Source: Paracidovorax wautersii | GTDB taxonomy: Bacteria; Pseudomonadota; Gammaproteobacteria; Burkholderiales; Burkholderiaceae_C | Direction: 5' to 3' | Assembly (NCBI RefSeq): GCF_031453675.1 | Contig: NZ_JAVIZX010000001.1 | Location: 2,564,001-2,628,000 of the forward strand | DNA: 64,000 bases | In this document: positions 8,919 through 18,815 of the stretch, piece by piece | Position numbering within the stretch: position 1 is the first letter of the stretch | How the letters are laid out: each line of letters opens with the position of its first letter | Notes under the pieces: model-generated | Told to the model about the DNA's origin: nothing | The model's input: only the letters and a program-made list of their open reading frames with translations | The model's database searches: none | Position numbers and translations under genes: made by a program

Positions 8919-9926
8919 ATGTCCTTGCATCGCACCGATCCCCGCCTCTGGAACCGCCGCCGGGTGCTTGCTGGCGGCCTGGCCGCGGCGGCGGCCACGG
9001 CCCTGCCGGGGCTCCCCACCCGGGCCGAAACCGGCCGGCCGCTGCGCATCCTGGTGGGCTTTCCGCCCGGCGGCGGCACCGATGCCATCGCCCGCGCGCT
9101 GGCCGACAAGCTCAAGGACCGGCTGGGCGTGCCCGTGGTGGTGGACAACCGCCCGGGCGCCGGCGGGCAGATCGCGGCCCAGGCGCTCAAGGCCGCGCCG
9201 GCGGACGGCAGCACGGTATTCCTCACGCACGACCACACCATCTCCATCCTGCCGCAGGTGGTGCGGCACGCGGGCTTCGACCCGGAGCGCGACTTCGTCC
9301 CCGCAGGCGGCTTCGCCACCTTCGTCAACTGCTTCGCGGTGGCCGGCGGCACCCCGGCGAACACCTTCGCCGAATACCTGGACTGGGTGCGCAAGGCCGG
9401 CGGCGGCCAAAGCGCCGTCGGCATTCCGGCGCCGGCCTCCACGCCGGAGTTCCTGGTGCGCCTGCTGGGCGAGCGCTACCGGCTGGACCTGGTGGCCGCC
9501 CCCTACCGCGGCAGCGCCCCGCTGATCGGCGACCTGCTGGGCCAGCAGATCCCGGCCGGCGTGGCCTCGGTGCAGGATTTCATCGAACAGCACCGGGCGG
9601 GCAAGCTGCGGGTGCTGGCGGTGCTGGGCGGCCAGCGCCAGGCAGCGCTGCCCCAGGTGCCCACCTTCGCGGAGCTGGGGCTTCAAGGTTTCGAGGACAC
9701 GCCGTACTACGGCTTCTACGCCCCGGCCGGCACGCCGCGCGGGTTCATCGACACCTTTTCCGCCGCGCTGGCGCAGGTGGTGGCCGTGCCGGCCATGCAG
9801 CAACGCCTGGCCGCCATGGGCCTGACCGTCGGCTACATGGCCCCGGCGCAGCTGGCCCAGCGCGAACGCGCCTACACGACGACCTGGGCGCGCATCATCC
9901 GCGCCAGCGGTTTCCAGCCGCAGTGA
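8919..9926 (+). CDS. Tripartite tricarboxylate transporter (Bug family) substrate-binding protein
   Basis: This 335-residue periplasmic binding protein belongs to the Bug/TctC family, which is greatly expanded in Burkholderiales and binds carboxylates for tripartite transporters or for sensing. It has a twin-arginine-like signal (NRRRVLAGGLAAAAATALPG). The typical phosphate-loop-like motif follows as VGFPPGGGTDAIARALADKL, then VVDNRPGAGGQIAAQALK, both family hallmarks. The ATG at 8919 is chosen; a GTG at 8883 would lengthen the N-terminus by 12 residues. No membrane components (TctA, TctB) are nearby, which is common for orphan Bug proteins. The ligand cannot be predicted. Confidence 0.88.
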   Translation: MSLHRTDPRLWNRRRVLAGGLAAAAATALPGLPTRAETGRPLRILVGFPPGGGTDAIARALADKLKDRLGVPVVVDNRPGAGGQIAAQALKAAPADGSTVFLTHDHTISILPQVVRHAGFDPERDFVPAGGFATFVNCFAVAGGTPANTFAEYLDWVRKAGGGQSAVGIPAPASTPEFLVRLLGERYRLDLVAAPYRGSAPLIGDLLGQQIPAGVASVQDFIEQHRAGKLRVLAVLGGQRQAALPQVPTFAELGLQGFEDTPYYGFYAPAGTPRGFIDTFSAALAQVVAVPAMQQRLAAMGLTVGYMAPAQLAQRERAYTTTWARIIRASGFQPQ

Positions 9927-10065
9927 CGGGGCTGGCGTCGCCCGGGTGGAGTTCCGGCCGATATGTAACGCCGGCTGGTTAATTTGTAAAAATTGTGTGC
10001 GCCAGGGAATGTTGCGGCGGACAATCGCTCAGAGCCGGTTCAACTTCTTCGCGGAGCTGCTTTCC

Positions 10066-10929
10066 ATGCCTTCTCCCCAGGCCCATCGCCCCCTGCGCCT
10101 TTCCCTGTTTCCCCTGCTGCTGGCCTGCGCCAGCGTGGCGGCCACGGCTGCGCCGGTGGCCGGGAGCAGCGCCGCGGCGGTGGATGCCAGTCCCGCCGCC
10201 ACGGTGGCCCTGCCCGCCGCCTATGCCCGGTGGCAGTCGAGCATGGACGCCTTCGCCGCGGCCGACCGGGAGCGCCATCCCCAGACCGACGGTGTGCTTT
10301 TCGTCGGCAGCTCCACGATCCGCCTGTGGTCCGACCTGCGCGAAGACTTCCGCCAGCTGCCTGTGGTCATCAACCGCGGCTTCGGCGGCTCCACCATGGC
10401 CGACTGCAACTACTTCGTGAAAAGCCTGGTGGTGCAGTACCGGCCCCGCCACGTGATGGTCTACGCTGGCGACAACGACCTGGCCGAGGGCCGCACGCCG
10501 GCCCAGGTGCTGGAAAGCTTCCAGTCGTTCGTGACGGCCGTGCGCACCGCGCTGCCACAGACGCGCATCAGCTACATCTCGATCAAACCCAGCCCGCTGC
10601 GCGCCAGCCTGCTGCCCCGCGCGCGGGAAGCCAACGCCTTGCTGGCCAGTTACGTGCGCACCCTGCCCAACAGCGACTACATCGACATCTTCACGCCCAT
10701 GATGGCGGCCGACGGATCGGTGCGCACCGACCTGTTCGGGCCCGACCGGCTGCACATGAACGATGCGGGATACGACCTGTGGCGCTCCGTCATCTCGGCC
10801 TATGTGGGGCGTGACGGCGTGATGCAGGCCCGTGAGGCTGCGCCGGCGTCGGCCACCGGCCCTGCCGCCGCAGCGGTCGCCGTGCCGGCTGCGGCGGGCG
10901 GCATCGTGCGCGTCAGCGTGGAGCGCTGA
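10066..10929 (+). CDS. Exported SGNH/GDSL-type hydrolase
   Basis: The 287-residue protein has a signal peptide (LRLSLFPLLLACASVAATAA) and an SGNH hydrolase domain. Block I is FVGSSTIRLW with the nucleophile Ser at 82-83, block II supplies the Gly in GFGGSTM, block III the Asn in GDNDL, and block V the DRLHMNDAGY Asp/His pair. These enzymes are esterases or lipases of varied specificity, often acting on acyl or acetyl groups in the envelope. The last 17 bases overlap the convergent opgC 3-prime end. Since OpgC acylates periplasmic glucans, a deacylase role is conceivable but speculative. Confidence 0.82.
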   Translation: MPSPQAHRPLRLSLFPLLLACASVAATAAPVAGSSAAAVDASPAATVALPAAYARWQSSMDAFAAADRERHPQTDGVLFVGSSTIRLWSDLREDFRQLPVVINRGFGGSTMADCNYFVKSLVVQYRPRHVMVYAGDNDLAEGRTPAQVLESFQSFVTAVRTALPQTRISYISIKPSPLRASLLPRAREANALLASYVRTLPNSDYIDIFTPMMAADGSVRTDLFGPDRLHMNDAGYDLWRSVISAYVGRDGVMQAREAAPASATGPAAAAVAVPAAAGGIVRVSVER

Positions 10930-12145
10930 GCGCAGGGGCCACGGCCTGCCGCAGTGGTCCGGCCGTTGCGGGCACGGTGCACGGTGCCCCACCAGCGCCG
11001 GCCTGCGTCGTGGCGGGTTGCGACGGTGCGCCGTCGTCCGGCGGCTTGTCCACCCACAGCGTGATGCGCGCCACCACATAGAGCGTGGCAAAACAGGTCG
11101 CCAGCAGGGCGATGTCGTGCAGCCAGGGACGGGGCGCGTCGCCCAGCAGCCCCAGCACCAGCAGCACCACCACCAGGTGCGCACAGAACACCGCCAGCGA
11201 GGCGGCGCCCAGGGTTTCCAGCCAGCGCATGCGCGGCAGCCGCGCGGCCAGCGCGGGGCCGAAGCGGATCGCCAGGATGGTGAGCGCGAACAGGTCGATC
11301 AGGCGCAGCGGGCCCAGCAGCCACTTGTCGAAGAGCGGGTTCAGGCCCCACGCGGGCGGGAACGGGGTCTGCCCGATCACATGGCGCCACACGAAGCCGA
11401 TCAGGGCCACCACGCCCGCGGTCCACAGCGCCCAGCGCGGGAACTCAAACGCAGGGGCTTCCGGGTCATTGCGGCTGGCGCCCATCCACAGGCCCATCAT
11501 CCACAGGAACTGCCAGGCCCACATGTTGAAGGAGCCCGTCTCCGAAAACGGCACCGACAGCGGTATGGCCTGGATGAAATGGCTGTAGAACCATTCCGAA
11601 AACCCGAACTGCGCCAGGAACCACAGCCCGATGCTGACCGCCATCACCGGCGCCCAGCCGCGCCGCAGCGCGAACGTCATGATCCAGGGGCTGGCCAGCA
11701 TGAAGAGGACGTACAGCGGCAGGATGTCCAGCAGCGGCGGCTCGTACACCAGCAGCAGTCCGCCGACGAGCGCCTGCAGCGGCTGGGCGAGGTAGAAGTT
11801 CATCAGCCCCTTCACGGCGGGCTGGTCCACCTTGAGGCCGATGAAGGCGATCACGGTGAACAGGAACAGCAATGTGGCGGCCTGGCAGGCGTAGATCTTC
11901 ACCGCGCGCCGCAGGAAGGATTGCCGCATGTGGGCGACGCTCTTGCGCCACGCCTGGCGGCCGTAGACCAGGCCGGCCATGTACGCCGACAGCAGCACGA
12001 AGCCCTCGGCCGCCGATACGAACCCGAACGGTTGCCCCAGCGGCTGCGTGAGCCGCGTCGGCAGATGGGTGACGGTCATCAGGACCAGCATCAGGCCCCG
12101 AACGGCGTCGATCTCCCATCGGCGGGCATTGGAGGTGGGGGGCAT
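10913..12145 (-). CDS. opgC: OpgC-domain acyltransferase for osmoregulated periplasmic glucans
   Basis: This 410-residue integral membrane protein has about ten hydrophobic segments. It opens with RRWEIDAVRGLMLVLMTVTH, the start expected for OpgC, an acyltransferase-3 relative that succinylates osmoregulated periplasmic glucans across the inner membrane. SAAEGFVLLSAYMAGLVYG and the late CAHLVVVLLVLG segment also fit. The ATG at 12145 is chosen because the family homology begins right there; the upstream in-frame sequence is unrelated. The gene ends inside the 3-prime end of the convergent SGNH hydrolase. It is divergent from the alpha-2-macroglobulin gene across 215 bp. No opgGH is present in the window. 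Confidence 0.82.
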   Translation of the reverse strand: MPPTSNARRWEIDAVRGLMLVLMTVTHLPTRLTQPLGQPFGFVSAAEGFVLLSAYMAGLVYGRQAWRKSVAHMRQSFLRRAVKIYACQAATLLFLFTVIAFIGLKVDQPAVKGLMNFYLAQPLQALVGGLLLVYEPPLLDILPLYVLFMLASPWIMTFALRRGWAPVMAVSIGLWFLAQFGFSEWFYSHFIQAIPLSVPFSETGSFNMWAWQFLWMMGLWMGASRNDPEAPAFEFPRWALWTAGVVALIGFVWRHVIGQTPFPPAWGLNPLFDKWLLGPLRLIDLFALTILAIRFGPALAARLPRMRWLETLGAASLAVFCAHLVVVLLVLGLLGDAPRPWLHDIALLATCFATLYVVARITLWVDKPPDDGAPSQPATTQAGAGGAPCTVPATAGPLRQAVAPALSAPR

Positions 12146-12360
12146 GGGCGCTCGCGATGTGGGTGTGCGCGAATTGTCCGGCCGCAGGCAGGCCCGCGCG
12201 TGTAGGCGGTTTACAACTGCGTCCCTCGTCCGGTAGCCCACGGGGGTGCGATGGGCTACGCTTTCGGGCTTCGGCGCGGCGCCCCACCCGTGGGCGCCTC
12301 CCGGTGCGGGTGTCTGTGGAGGGACCGCCGCCGGGACGTCGCTCTTTCGCTTGCAAACAC

Positions 12361-15300
12361 ATGAAACAAGAACACAACAACAAGGTTCGGCTTTTGCGCG
12401 GCGCCCTGCTGGCCTGGGGCCTCGCCGCCACCGCGCTGTCTGCCCAGGCGCTCACGGTGGTCAGCTTCTCCCCGCAGGGCGAGGTGGCCCGCATCCGCCA
12501 GGCCGTGGCCAAGTTCGACAGCGCAGCCGTCAATTTCGGAGACCCCAAGGCACCGGCCCCCTTCACCGTGAACTGCGGCGACACCGAAGCCGGCAAGGGC
12601 ACGGGCCGGTGGACCAGCGAGCGCGAATGGGTCTACGACTTCCAGAGCGACATGCCGCCCGGCGTGCGCTGCACGGCCACGGTCAAAGCAGGCTTCAAAT
12701 CGGCCTCTGGCGCAGCATTGACGGGCGCAACCAGCTATGCATTCAATAGCGGTGGTCCGTTCGTGCAAAGCGTGCGGCCAGGCACCTACCAGGAGATCGA
12801 CGAAGAGCAGTTCTTCGTGCTGCAGTTCAACGGCGCGGCCACCACGGCCAGCGTGCAGGAGAACGTCTGGTGCGCGGCCGACGGTGTGGGCGAGCGCATC
12901 CCCGTGCGCCTGATCGAGGGAACGCAGCGCCAGGAGCTGCTGCAGTCCCAGGGCCTGAAGCCGGCGGCCGAGAAGCAGCCGCAGCGCTACGCCACGCTGG
13001 CCTGCAACCGCCGGCTGACATCGGGCTCGCAGATGCAACTGGTGTTCGGCAAGGGCGTCGCCACGCCCAGCGGCGTAGCCAATGCGGTGGAGCGCCGCTT
13101 CAGCTACAAGGTGCGCCAGCCCTTCTCGGCAGAGTTCACCTGCGAGCGCGAGAACGCCCAGGCCGCGTGCCTGCCCATCCGGCCGCTGCGCCTGTCGTTC
13201 AACGCGCCCGTGCCGCGCAAGCTGGCCGAGGGCATCCGCCTGCAATCCGACAAGGAAACGCTCAAGCCCCAGGTGGACGGCGAGGGCGACGGCGACACGG
13301 TGGTCACCGGGGTGGAGTTCAAACCGCCCTTCACGGCGCAGACGGCCTTCACGCTGCAGCTGCCGCGCGACTTCAAGGACGCCTCGGGCCGCACGCTGCG
13401 CAATGCCGACAGCTTCCCGCTCAAGGTGGGCACGGGCGCCATGCCGCCCCTGGCCAAGTTCGCTGCCTCGCCCTTCGGCATCGTCGAGCGCTTCGCCGAA
13501 GGTCCGCAGGGCCCGGCGCTGCTGCCCGTGACCCTGCGCAACGTGGAGGCCGACCTGCGCGTGCAGGGCCTGCAGCCGGGCCAGACCCTGGATGCGTCCA
13601 AGGTGGCCACGCTGCAGCCCAAGAGCGACGCGGACATCATTGCGTGGTTCCGCAAGGTGCGCCGCTATGACAGCTACCAGATCCAGCGCTCCGAAGCACG
13701 CCGCGACGTGAAAGGCGCATTGCCCGCCGTGCTGGAGGACTCCGACAAGAACTACGTGCAGACCCGCATGCTGTCACTGCTCTCCGGGCAGGGCGGCGTC
13801 AAGACGCTCGACATCCCCAAGCCCGCCAACGGTGACCCGCGTCCGTTCGAGGTGGTCGGCATTCCGCTGCCGGCGGGCTTCCACGTGGTCGAGATCGCTT
13901 CGCCGATGCTGGGGCAGTCCCTGCTGGACGAACGTCACGGCGCCGGCCGCACCATGTACGTGCGCACCACCGCGCTGGTGACCAACCTGGGCGTGCACTT
14001 CAAGCTCGGGCGCGAGAACGCCGTGGCCTGGGTGACGACGCTCGACAAGGGCCAGGTGGTGCCGAACGCGCAGGTGCGCGTGTCCGGCTGCGATGGCCGC
14101 GAACTGGCCACCGCCACCACCAACGCCCAGGGCGTGGCCACCTTCGAGGGGCTGTCGCCGCAGGCGCCCTCGTGCCGCGGCAACGACTGGATGCAGGCCT
14201 ACTTCGTCAGCGCCCGCGTGGCCGGCGCGGACGGCGTGCAGGACATGGCCTTCACCTGGAGCGACTGGCAGCGGGGCATCGAGCCGTGGCGCTTCAACGT
14301 GCCCACCAGCAGCGACCCCAGGCCCGACGAGATCGCCCACACCATCTTCGACCGCACGCTGCTGCGCGCCGGCGAGACGGTGTCCATGAAGCACGTGCTG
14401 CGCAGCCAGAACCGCCAGGGCTTCGGCCTGCCGGACAGCGAGCCGGCCACGCTGGTCATCACCCACGTGGGCAGCGGCCAGCAGTTCACGCAGCCCGTCA
14501 CCTGGCGCAAGACCGCCACGGGCGGCCCGAGCGCCGAGAACACCTTTGCCGTGCCGCCGGCCGCCAAGCTGGGCGTGTACGACGTCGAGCTGCGTGGCGC
14601 GGGCGGGCGCGAGCGCAGCTTCAGCTCCGGCCAGTTCCGGGTGGAGGAGTTCCGCCTGCCCGTGCTGGAGGGCCGCGTGGCCCCGGCGGAGAAGAAGCCG
14701 CTGGTGCGCGTGCGCTCGGTGCCCACCGATGTGCAGATCAACTACGTGTCGGGCGGCGGCGCGGCCAATCTGCCGGTACGCGTGTCGGCCCTGGTGCGCG
14801 GCAAGTCGCTGCAGTACGCCGACTTCGACGCGTTCAGCTTCAGCCCGCCGCGCAAGCGCGACCCCAACGGCAACGCCGGCAGTAGCAGCAGCAGCGACGA
14901 CGAGGAGGCCACCGCCAGCGACGACGCCCGCGTGATCGCCGACAAGCTGCCCCTCACGCTCGACAAAAACGGCGCCGGCAAGGTCGCCATCGACAACGTG
15001 CCGCAGTCCGCCCAGCCGCAGGAGCTGGTGCTGGAAGCCACCTACGCCGACCCGAGCGGCGAAGTGCAGACGCTGCGCAGCACGCAGCCGCTGTGGCCCG
15101 CGGCCGTGGTGGCCGGCATCAAGACCGAAGGCTGGGTGTCGGCCGCGCAGAAGATCCGTTTCCAGGCGCTGGCGCTGGGGCTGGATGGCAAGATCCAGGC
15201 CGACGTGCCCTTGTCCGTGCAGGCCATCGCCCGCATCACCACCACCAGCCGCAAGCGCATGGTGGGCGGCTTCTACAGCTACGACAACAAGACCGAGACC

Positions 15301-18300
15301 AAGGACCTGGGCACGGTGTGCACGGGCAAGAGCGACAGCCGCGGCCTGCTGCTGTGCGAGACCAAGCTCGACGAAGCGGGCGAGGTGGAGCTGGTGGTAA
15401 CCGCGCGCGACAAGGACGGCAACGAGGCCCGCGCGGCGTCGTCCGTCTGGGTCACGCGCCAGGGCGAGCTGTGGTTCGGCGGCGAGGACCACGACCGCAT
15501 CGACCTGCTGCCCGAGAAGAAGAGCTACCAGCCCGGCGAGACCGCCAAGCTCCAGGTGCGCATGCCGTTCCGCCAGGCCACGGCGCTGGTGTCCATCGAA
15601 CGCGAGGGCATCATCGACACGCGCGTGGTGCAGCTCAACGGGCAGGACCCGACGGTCAACGTGAAGATCGAGGAAGGCTGGGGCCCCAACGTCTACGTGA
15701 GCGTGCTGGCCCTGCGCGGCCGCCTGCGCGAGGTCCCGTGGTACAGCTTCTTCACCTGGGGCTTCAAGGCGCCGCGCGAATGGTGGAGCGCCTTCTGGTA
15801 CGAAGGCAAGGAGTACGTTGCGCCCACGGCCATGGTGGACCTGTCCAAGCCCGCCTACCGCCTGGGCCTGGCGGAACTGAAGGTGGGCACCAAGGCGCAC
15901 CAGATCGACGTGAAGGTGGCGGCCGACAAGGAAAGCTACCCCGTGCGCGGCAAGGCGCAGGTGACCATCACCGCCACGCTGCCTGACGGCAAGCCCGCGG
16001 CGAATGCCGAGGTGGCGCTGGCCGCGGTGGACCAGGCCCTGCTGGAGCTGATGCCCAACACCAGCTGGAACCTGCTGGATGCCATGCTGCAGCGCCGCGC
16101 CTGGGGTGTGGAGACCTCCACCGCGCAGATGGAAATCATCGGCCGGCGCCACTACGGCAAGAAGGCCGTGCCCGCCGGCGGCGGCGGCGGCCGCGCGCAG
16201 ACGCGCGAGCTGCTGGACACGCTGCTGCTGTGGCAGCCCGCCATCCAGCTTGACGCCAACGGCCAGGCCAGGGTGACGGTGCCTCTGAACGATGCGCTCA
16301 CCACCTTCAAGATCGTGGCCGTGGCAGACGCGTCCACGGGCCTGTTCGGCACGGGCAGTACCAGCATCCGCGCCACGCAGGACCTGCAGATCATCAGCGG
16401 CCTGCCCCCGCTGGTGCGCGAGGACGACCAGTTCCGCGCCCAGCTCACGCTGCGCAACACCACCAAGGCGGCCATGAAAGTGGAGGTGGCGCCGCGCGCC
16501 ACGCTGCTGAACCTGGACAAGCAGACGGTGGACATTCCCGCAGGCGAGTCGCGCGAGGTGGCATGGAACGTCACCGCGCCCGCCCAGCTGGCGCAGACGC
16601 GTGCCGAGGCCATCCTGTGGGAGATCGAGGCGCGCGACACCGTCGGCGGCGCCCGCGACGCGCTCAAGGCCAGCCAGCGCATCATCCCAGCCGTACCGCT
16701 CACGGTGCAGCAGGCCACGCTGGTGCAGGTGGACGGCAGCTTCAACCTGGACGTGAACCCACCGGCCGATGCGCTGCCGGGCCGTGGCGGCCTCAAGATG
16801 TCGCTGCAGCCCAAGCTGGCCGAAGGCCTGCCGGGCGTGCGCGACTGGTTCGCCAACTACCCCTTCGCCTGCCTGGAGCAGAAGACCAGCAAGGCCGTGG
16901 GCCTGCGCGACGGCAAGCTGTGGCAGACGGTGGTGGGCCAGCTGCCCACCTACCTGGACAGCGACGGCCTGGCGAGCTACTTCCCGCCGCAGGCGGGCAG
17001 CAGCAACCGCGGCAGCGACACGCTCACCGCGTACCTGCTGGCGGCCACGCACGAGGCGTCCGGCCTGCACCCCGAGTTCGCCCTGCCCGACGAGGCCCGC
17101 GCGCCTATGGAGCGCGGCCTGATCGCCTTCGTCGAAGGCCGCATCCAGCGCGACTTCTGGAGCCCGCGCAAGGATCTGGACATGCGCAAGCTGGCGGCCA
17201 TCGAGGCACTGTCGCGCTATGGCAAGGCCACGGGCCGCATGCTGGGCAGCATCACCATCGCGCCCAACCAGTGGCCCACGCACACGGTGATCGACTGGCT
17301 CAACATCCTGAAGCGGGTGCAGGACGTGCCCCAGCGCGAGCAGCGCCTGGCCGAGGCGCAGCAGGTGCTCAAGGCCCGCCTGAGCTACCAGGGCACCAAG
17401 CTGATCTTCAGCACCGAGCAGGACGACTACTGGTGGTGGCTGATGCAGAGCGGCGACGTGAACACCGCACGCCTGATGCTGGCCGTGATGGACGACCCGG
17501 CCTGGAAGGACGACATGGGCCGCCTGGCCAACGGCTTCATCAGCCGCCAGCAGGGCGGGGCGTGGCACACCACCACGGCCAACCTGTGGGGCGGGCTGGC
17601 GCTGGAGAAGTTCAGCGCCAGGTTCGAGGCCACGCCCGTCGCCGGCACCACCCGCGCGGCCATGGGCGGCAACAGCGCCAGCGTGGACTGGGCCAAGGTG
17701 GAGCGCGTGAAGACGACGGATGCCACCGGCGCCGCACACCAGACCACCTGGTTCGGCGCGCCGGCGGCTCCGGGCAACCTGAAGAACAACGGCATGTTCC
17801 TGCCCTGGAGCGCCGCAGGCGGCAAGGAGAACCTGGCCGTGACGCACCAGGGCCCGGGCAAGCCGTGGCTCACGCTGCAGTCGGTGGCCGCCATCCAGCT
17901 GAAGGCGCCGTTCGCTGCGGGCTACGCCATCAAGAAGACGGTCACGCCGGTTGAGCAGGCCGTGGCCGGCCAGTACACGCGCGGCGACGTGCTGCGCGTG
18001 ACGCTGGAGGTGAACGCCAGCGCCGACATGACCTGGGTGGCTATCACCGACCCGATCCCGGGCGGCGCGACCATCCTGGGCAGCGGCCTGGGCCGCGACT
18101 CCGAGATCGCCACGCAGGGCGAGCGCAAGTCCGGCAGCGGCTGGCTGGCGTACGAGGAGCGCAGCTTCGAGGCCTACCGGGGCTACTACGAGTACCTGCC
18201 CAAGGGCAGCCTCAAGACCGAGTACACGGTGCGCCTGAACAATGTGGGCGACTTCGCCCTGCCGCCCACGCGGGTCGAGGCGCTGTACGCGCCCGAGATG

Positions 18301-18354
18301 TTCGGCGAGTCGCCCAATGCCCGTGTGAAGGTGGCCCCGGCCGCCACGCGCTGA
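12361..18354 (+). CDS. Bacterial alpha-2-macroglobulin family protein with thioester
   Basis: This 1,997-residue exported protein has a signal peptide ending at about ALSAQA. It then has a long array of macroglobulin-like beta domains, a bait-like low-complexity stretch (Ser/Asp/Glu-rich near residues 838-855) and a C-terminal thioester region. The thioester motif CLEQ is at residues 1504-1507. Bacterial alpha-2-macroglobulins trap proteases that breach the outer membrane and typically work with penicillin-binding protein 1C, which repairs the peptidoglycan. That partner is encoded at 21782 but is separated here by four genes. There is no lipobox Cys, so the protein is probably soluble in the periplasm, unlike the lipoprotein form of E. 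coli. ATG 12361 is supported by the signal peptide. A small dispersed repeat lies in frame near residues 113-130. Confidence 0.92.
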   Translation: MKQEHNNKVRLLRGALLAWGLAATALSAQALTVVSFSPQGEVARIRQAVAKFDSAAVNFGDPKAPAPFTVNCGDTEAGKGTGRWTSEREWVYDFQSDMPPGVRCTATVKAGFKSASGAALTGATSYAFNSGGPFVQSVRPGTYQEIDEEQFFVLQFNGAATTASVQENVWCAADGVGERIPVRLIEGTQRQELLQSQGLKPAAEKQPQRYATLACNRRLTSGSQMQLVFGKGVATPSGVANAVERRFSYKVRQPFSAEFTCERENAQAACLPIRPLRLSFNAPVPRKLAEGIRLQSDKETLKPQVDGEGDGDTVVTGVEFKPPFTAQTAFTLQLPRDFKDASGRTLRNADSFPLKVGTGAMPPLAKFAASPFGIVERFAEGPQGPALLPVTLRNVEADLRVQGLQPGQTLDASKVATLQPKSDADIIAWFRKVRRYDSYQIQRSEARRDVKGALPAVLEDSDKNYVQTRMLSLLSGQGGVKTLDIPKPANGDPRPFEVVGIPLPAGFHVVEIASPMLGQSLLDERHGAGRTMYVRTTALVTNLGVHFKLGRENAVAWVTTLDKGQVVPNAQVRVSGCDGRELATATTNAQGVATFEGLSPQAPSCRGNDWMQAYFVSARVAGADGVQDMAFTWSDWQRGIEPWRFNVPTSSDPRPDEIAHTIFDRTLLRAGETVSMKHVLRSQNRQGFGLPDSEPATLVITHVGSGQQFTQPVTWRKTATGGPSAENTFAVPPAAKLGVYDVELRGAGGRERSFSSGQFRVEEFRLPVLEGRVAPAEKKPLVRVRSVPTDVQINYVSGGGAANLPVRVSALVRGKSLQYADFDAFSFSPPRKRDPNGNAGSSSSSDDEEATASDDARVIADKLPLTLDKNGAGKVAIDNVPQSAQPQELVLEATYADPSGEVQTLRSTQPLWPAAVVAGIKTEGWVSAAQKIRFQALALGLDGKIQADVPLSVQAIARITTTSRKRMVGGFYSYDNKTETKDLGTVCTGKSDSRGLLLCETKLDEAGEVELVVTARDKDGNEARAASSVWVTRQGELWFGGEDHDRIDLLPEKKSYQPGETAKLQVRMPFRQATALVSIEREGIIDTRVVQLNGQDPTVNVKIEEGWGPNVYVSVLALRGRLREVPWYSFFTWGFKAPREWWSAFWYEGKEYVAPTAMVDLSKPAYRLGLAELKVGTKAHQIDVKVAADKESYPVRGKAQVTITATLPDGKPAANAEVALAAVDQALLELMPNTSWNLLDAMLQRRAWGVETSTAQMEIIGRRHYGKKAVPAGGGGGRAQTRELLDTLLLWQPAIQLDANGQARVTVPLNDALTTFKIVAVADASTGLFGTGSTSIRATQDLQIISGLPPLVREDDQFRAQLTLRNTTKAAMKVEVAPRATLLNLDKQTVDIPAGESREVAWNVTAPAQLAQTRAEAILWEIEARDTVGGARDALKASQRIIPAVPLTVQQATLVQVDGSFNLDVNPPADALPGRGGLKMSLQPKLAEGLPGVRDWFANYPFACLEQKTSKAVGLRDGKLWQTVVGQLPTYLDSDGLASYFPPQAGSSNRGSDTLTAYLLAATHEASGLHPEFALPDEARAPMERGLIAFVEGRIQRDFWSPRKDLDMRKLAAIEALSRYGKATGRMLGSITIAPNQWPTHTVIDWLNILKRVQDVPQREQRLAEAQQVLKARLSYQGTKLIFSTEQDDYWWWLMQSGDVNTARLMLAVMDDPAWKDDMGRLANGFISRQQGGAWHTTTANLWGGLALEKFSARFEATPVAGTTRAAMGGNSASVDWAKVERVKTTDATGAAHQTTWFGAPAAPGNLKNNGMFLPWSAAGGKENLAVTHQGPGKPWLTLQSVAAIQLKAPFAAGYAIKKTVTPVEQAVAGQYTRGDVLRVTLEVNASADMTWVAITDPIPGGATILGSGLGRDSEIATQGERKSGSGWLAYEERSFEAYRGYYEYLPKGSLKTEYTVRLNNVGDFALPPTRVEALYAPEMFGESPNARVKVAPAATR
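12697..12750 (-). repeat. Small dispersed repeat in frame inside the alpha-2-macroglobulin gene
   Basis: The blocks GGCCTCTGGCGC, then GGGCGCAACCAGCTAT and CAATAGC match the family in the same order as the copy at 62374. It encodes roughly residues 113-130, a Ser/Ala/Gly-rich segment that differs in style from the flanking beta-domain sequence. Confidence 0.6.
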
Positions 18355-18815
18355 GCACCGGCGCGCGCGCAGCGAACGGGGCACGCCGTCCGTCGCCGCC
18401 GTGGCCGCCGTGACCGCGTGCGAGGCGGTGGCGGCAGGCGCCGGTCGGCGCGGCCGGCCCCCTCCGCGCCCGATGGCCCCGTGCCGCACGGCATCCGCCG
18501 GGGTGCGGCACCAATCCGGTGCCGACGGGCCCGCAAAGTGCACCCAGAGACTGTATACAAACTGGCACGGCCCCTGCTTAGGTAGTCGCGGAGTGGATGC
18601 ATTCGGCGGCCGGGGGTCTGGTTGTCTGAAACGCCTCTCTGATCCCGCGGGCCTTCGGGCCGGCGGATTCGTCCAGGCGCGTGTGAGGGAGCGTCTGCCG
18701 GCCGCTGCCCATGCACGCCGCGCAGGTCCCGCCCGAGGGTGCGCCCACGACGGATGCGAATGCAGGGCCGCGAGCCGCCCGCATCCCAACAAACCACGCT
18801 AGAGAGGAGTTCCCT
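18355..18815 (+). other. 461-bp intergenic region with hairpin and promoter
   Basis: A strong hairpin pairs GTGCCGCAC (18481-18489) with GTGCGGCAC (18503-18511) but lacks a T-run; it may be the end of the alpha-2-macroglobulin transcript. A TGTATACA palindrome and a sigma-54-like promoter follow at 18552-18578. That leaves about 240 bases of leader to the Tsx-like gene, in which I see no reading frame of note. Confidence 0.5.
18552..18578 (+). promoter_or_regulatory. Candidate sigma-54 promoter with adjacent TGTATACA palindrome
   Basis: CTGGCACG at 18562-18569 and CTGCT at 18574-18578 place GG and GC exactly 10 bases apart, the invariant -24/-12 spacing of RpoN promoters, with one mismatch to TTGC. 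The TGTATACA palindrome at 18552-18559 resembles GntR-type operators. It points toward the Tsx-like gene. Confidence 0.5.

Noticed and set aside
13774-18792. Open frame of about 1,670 codons on the minus strand opposite the alpha-2-macroglobulin gene
   Set aside because: It is a GC-rich antisense shadow with His/Arg/Gly/Val-biased composition and no recognisable domain. The + strand gene has clear family motifs.
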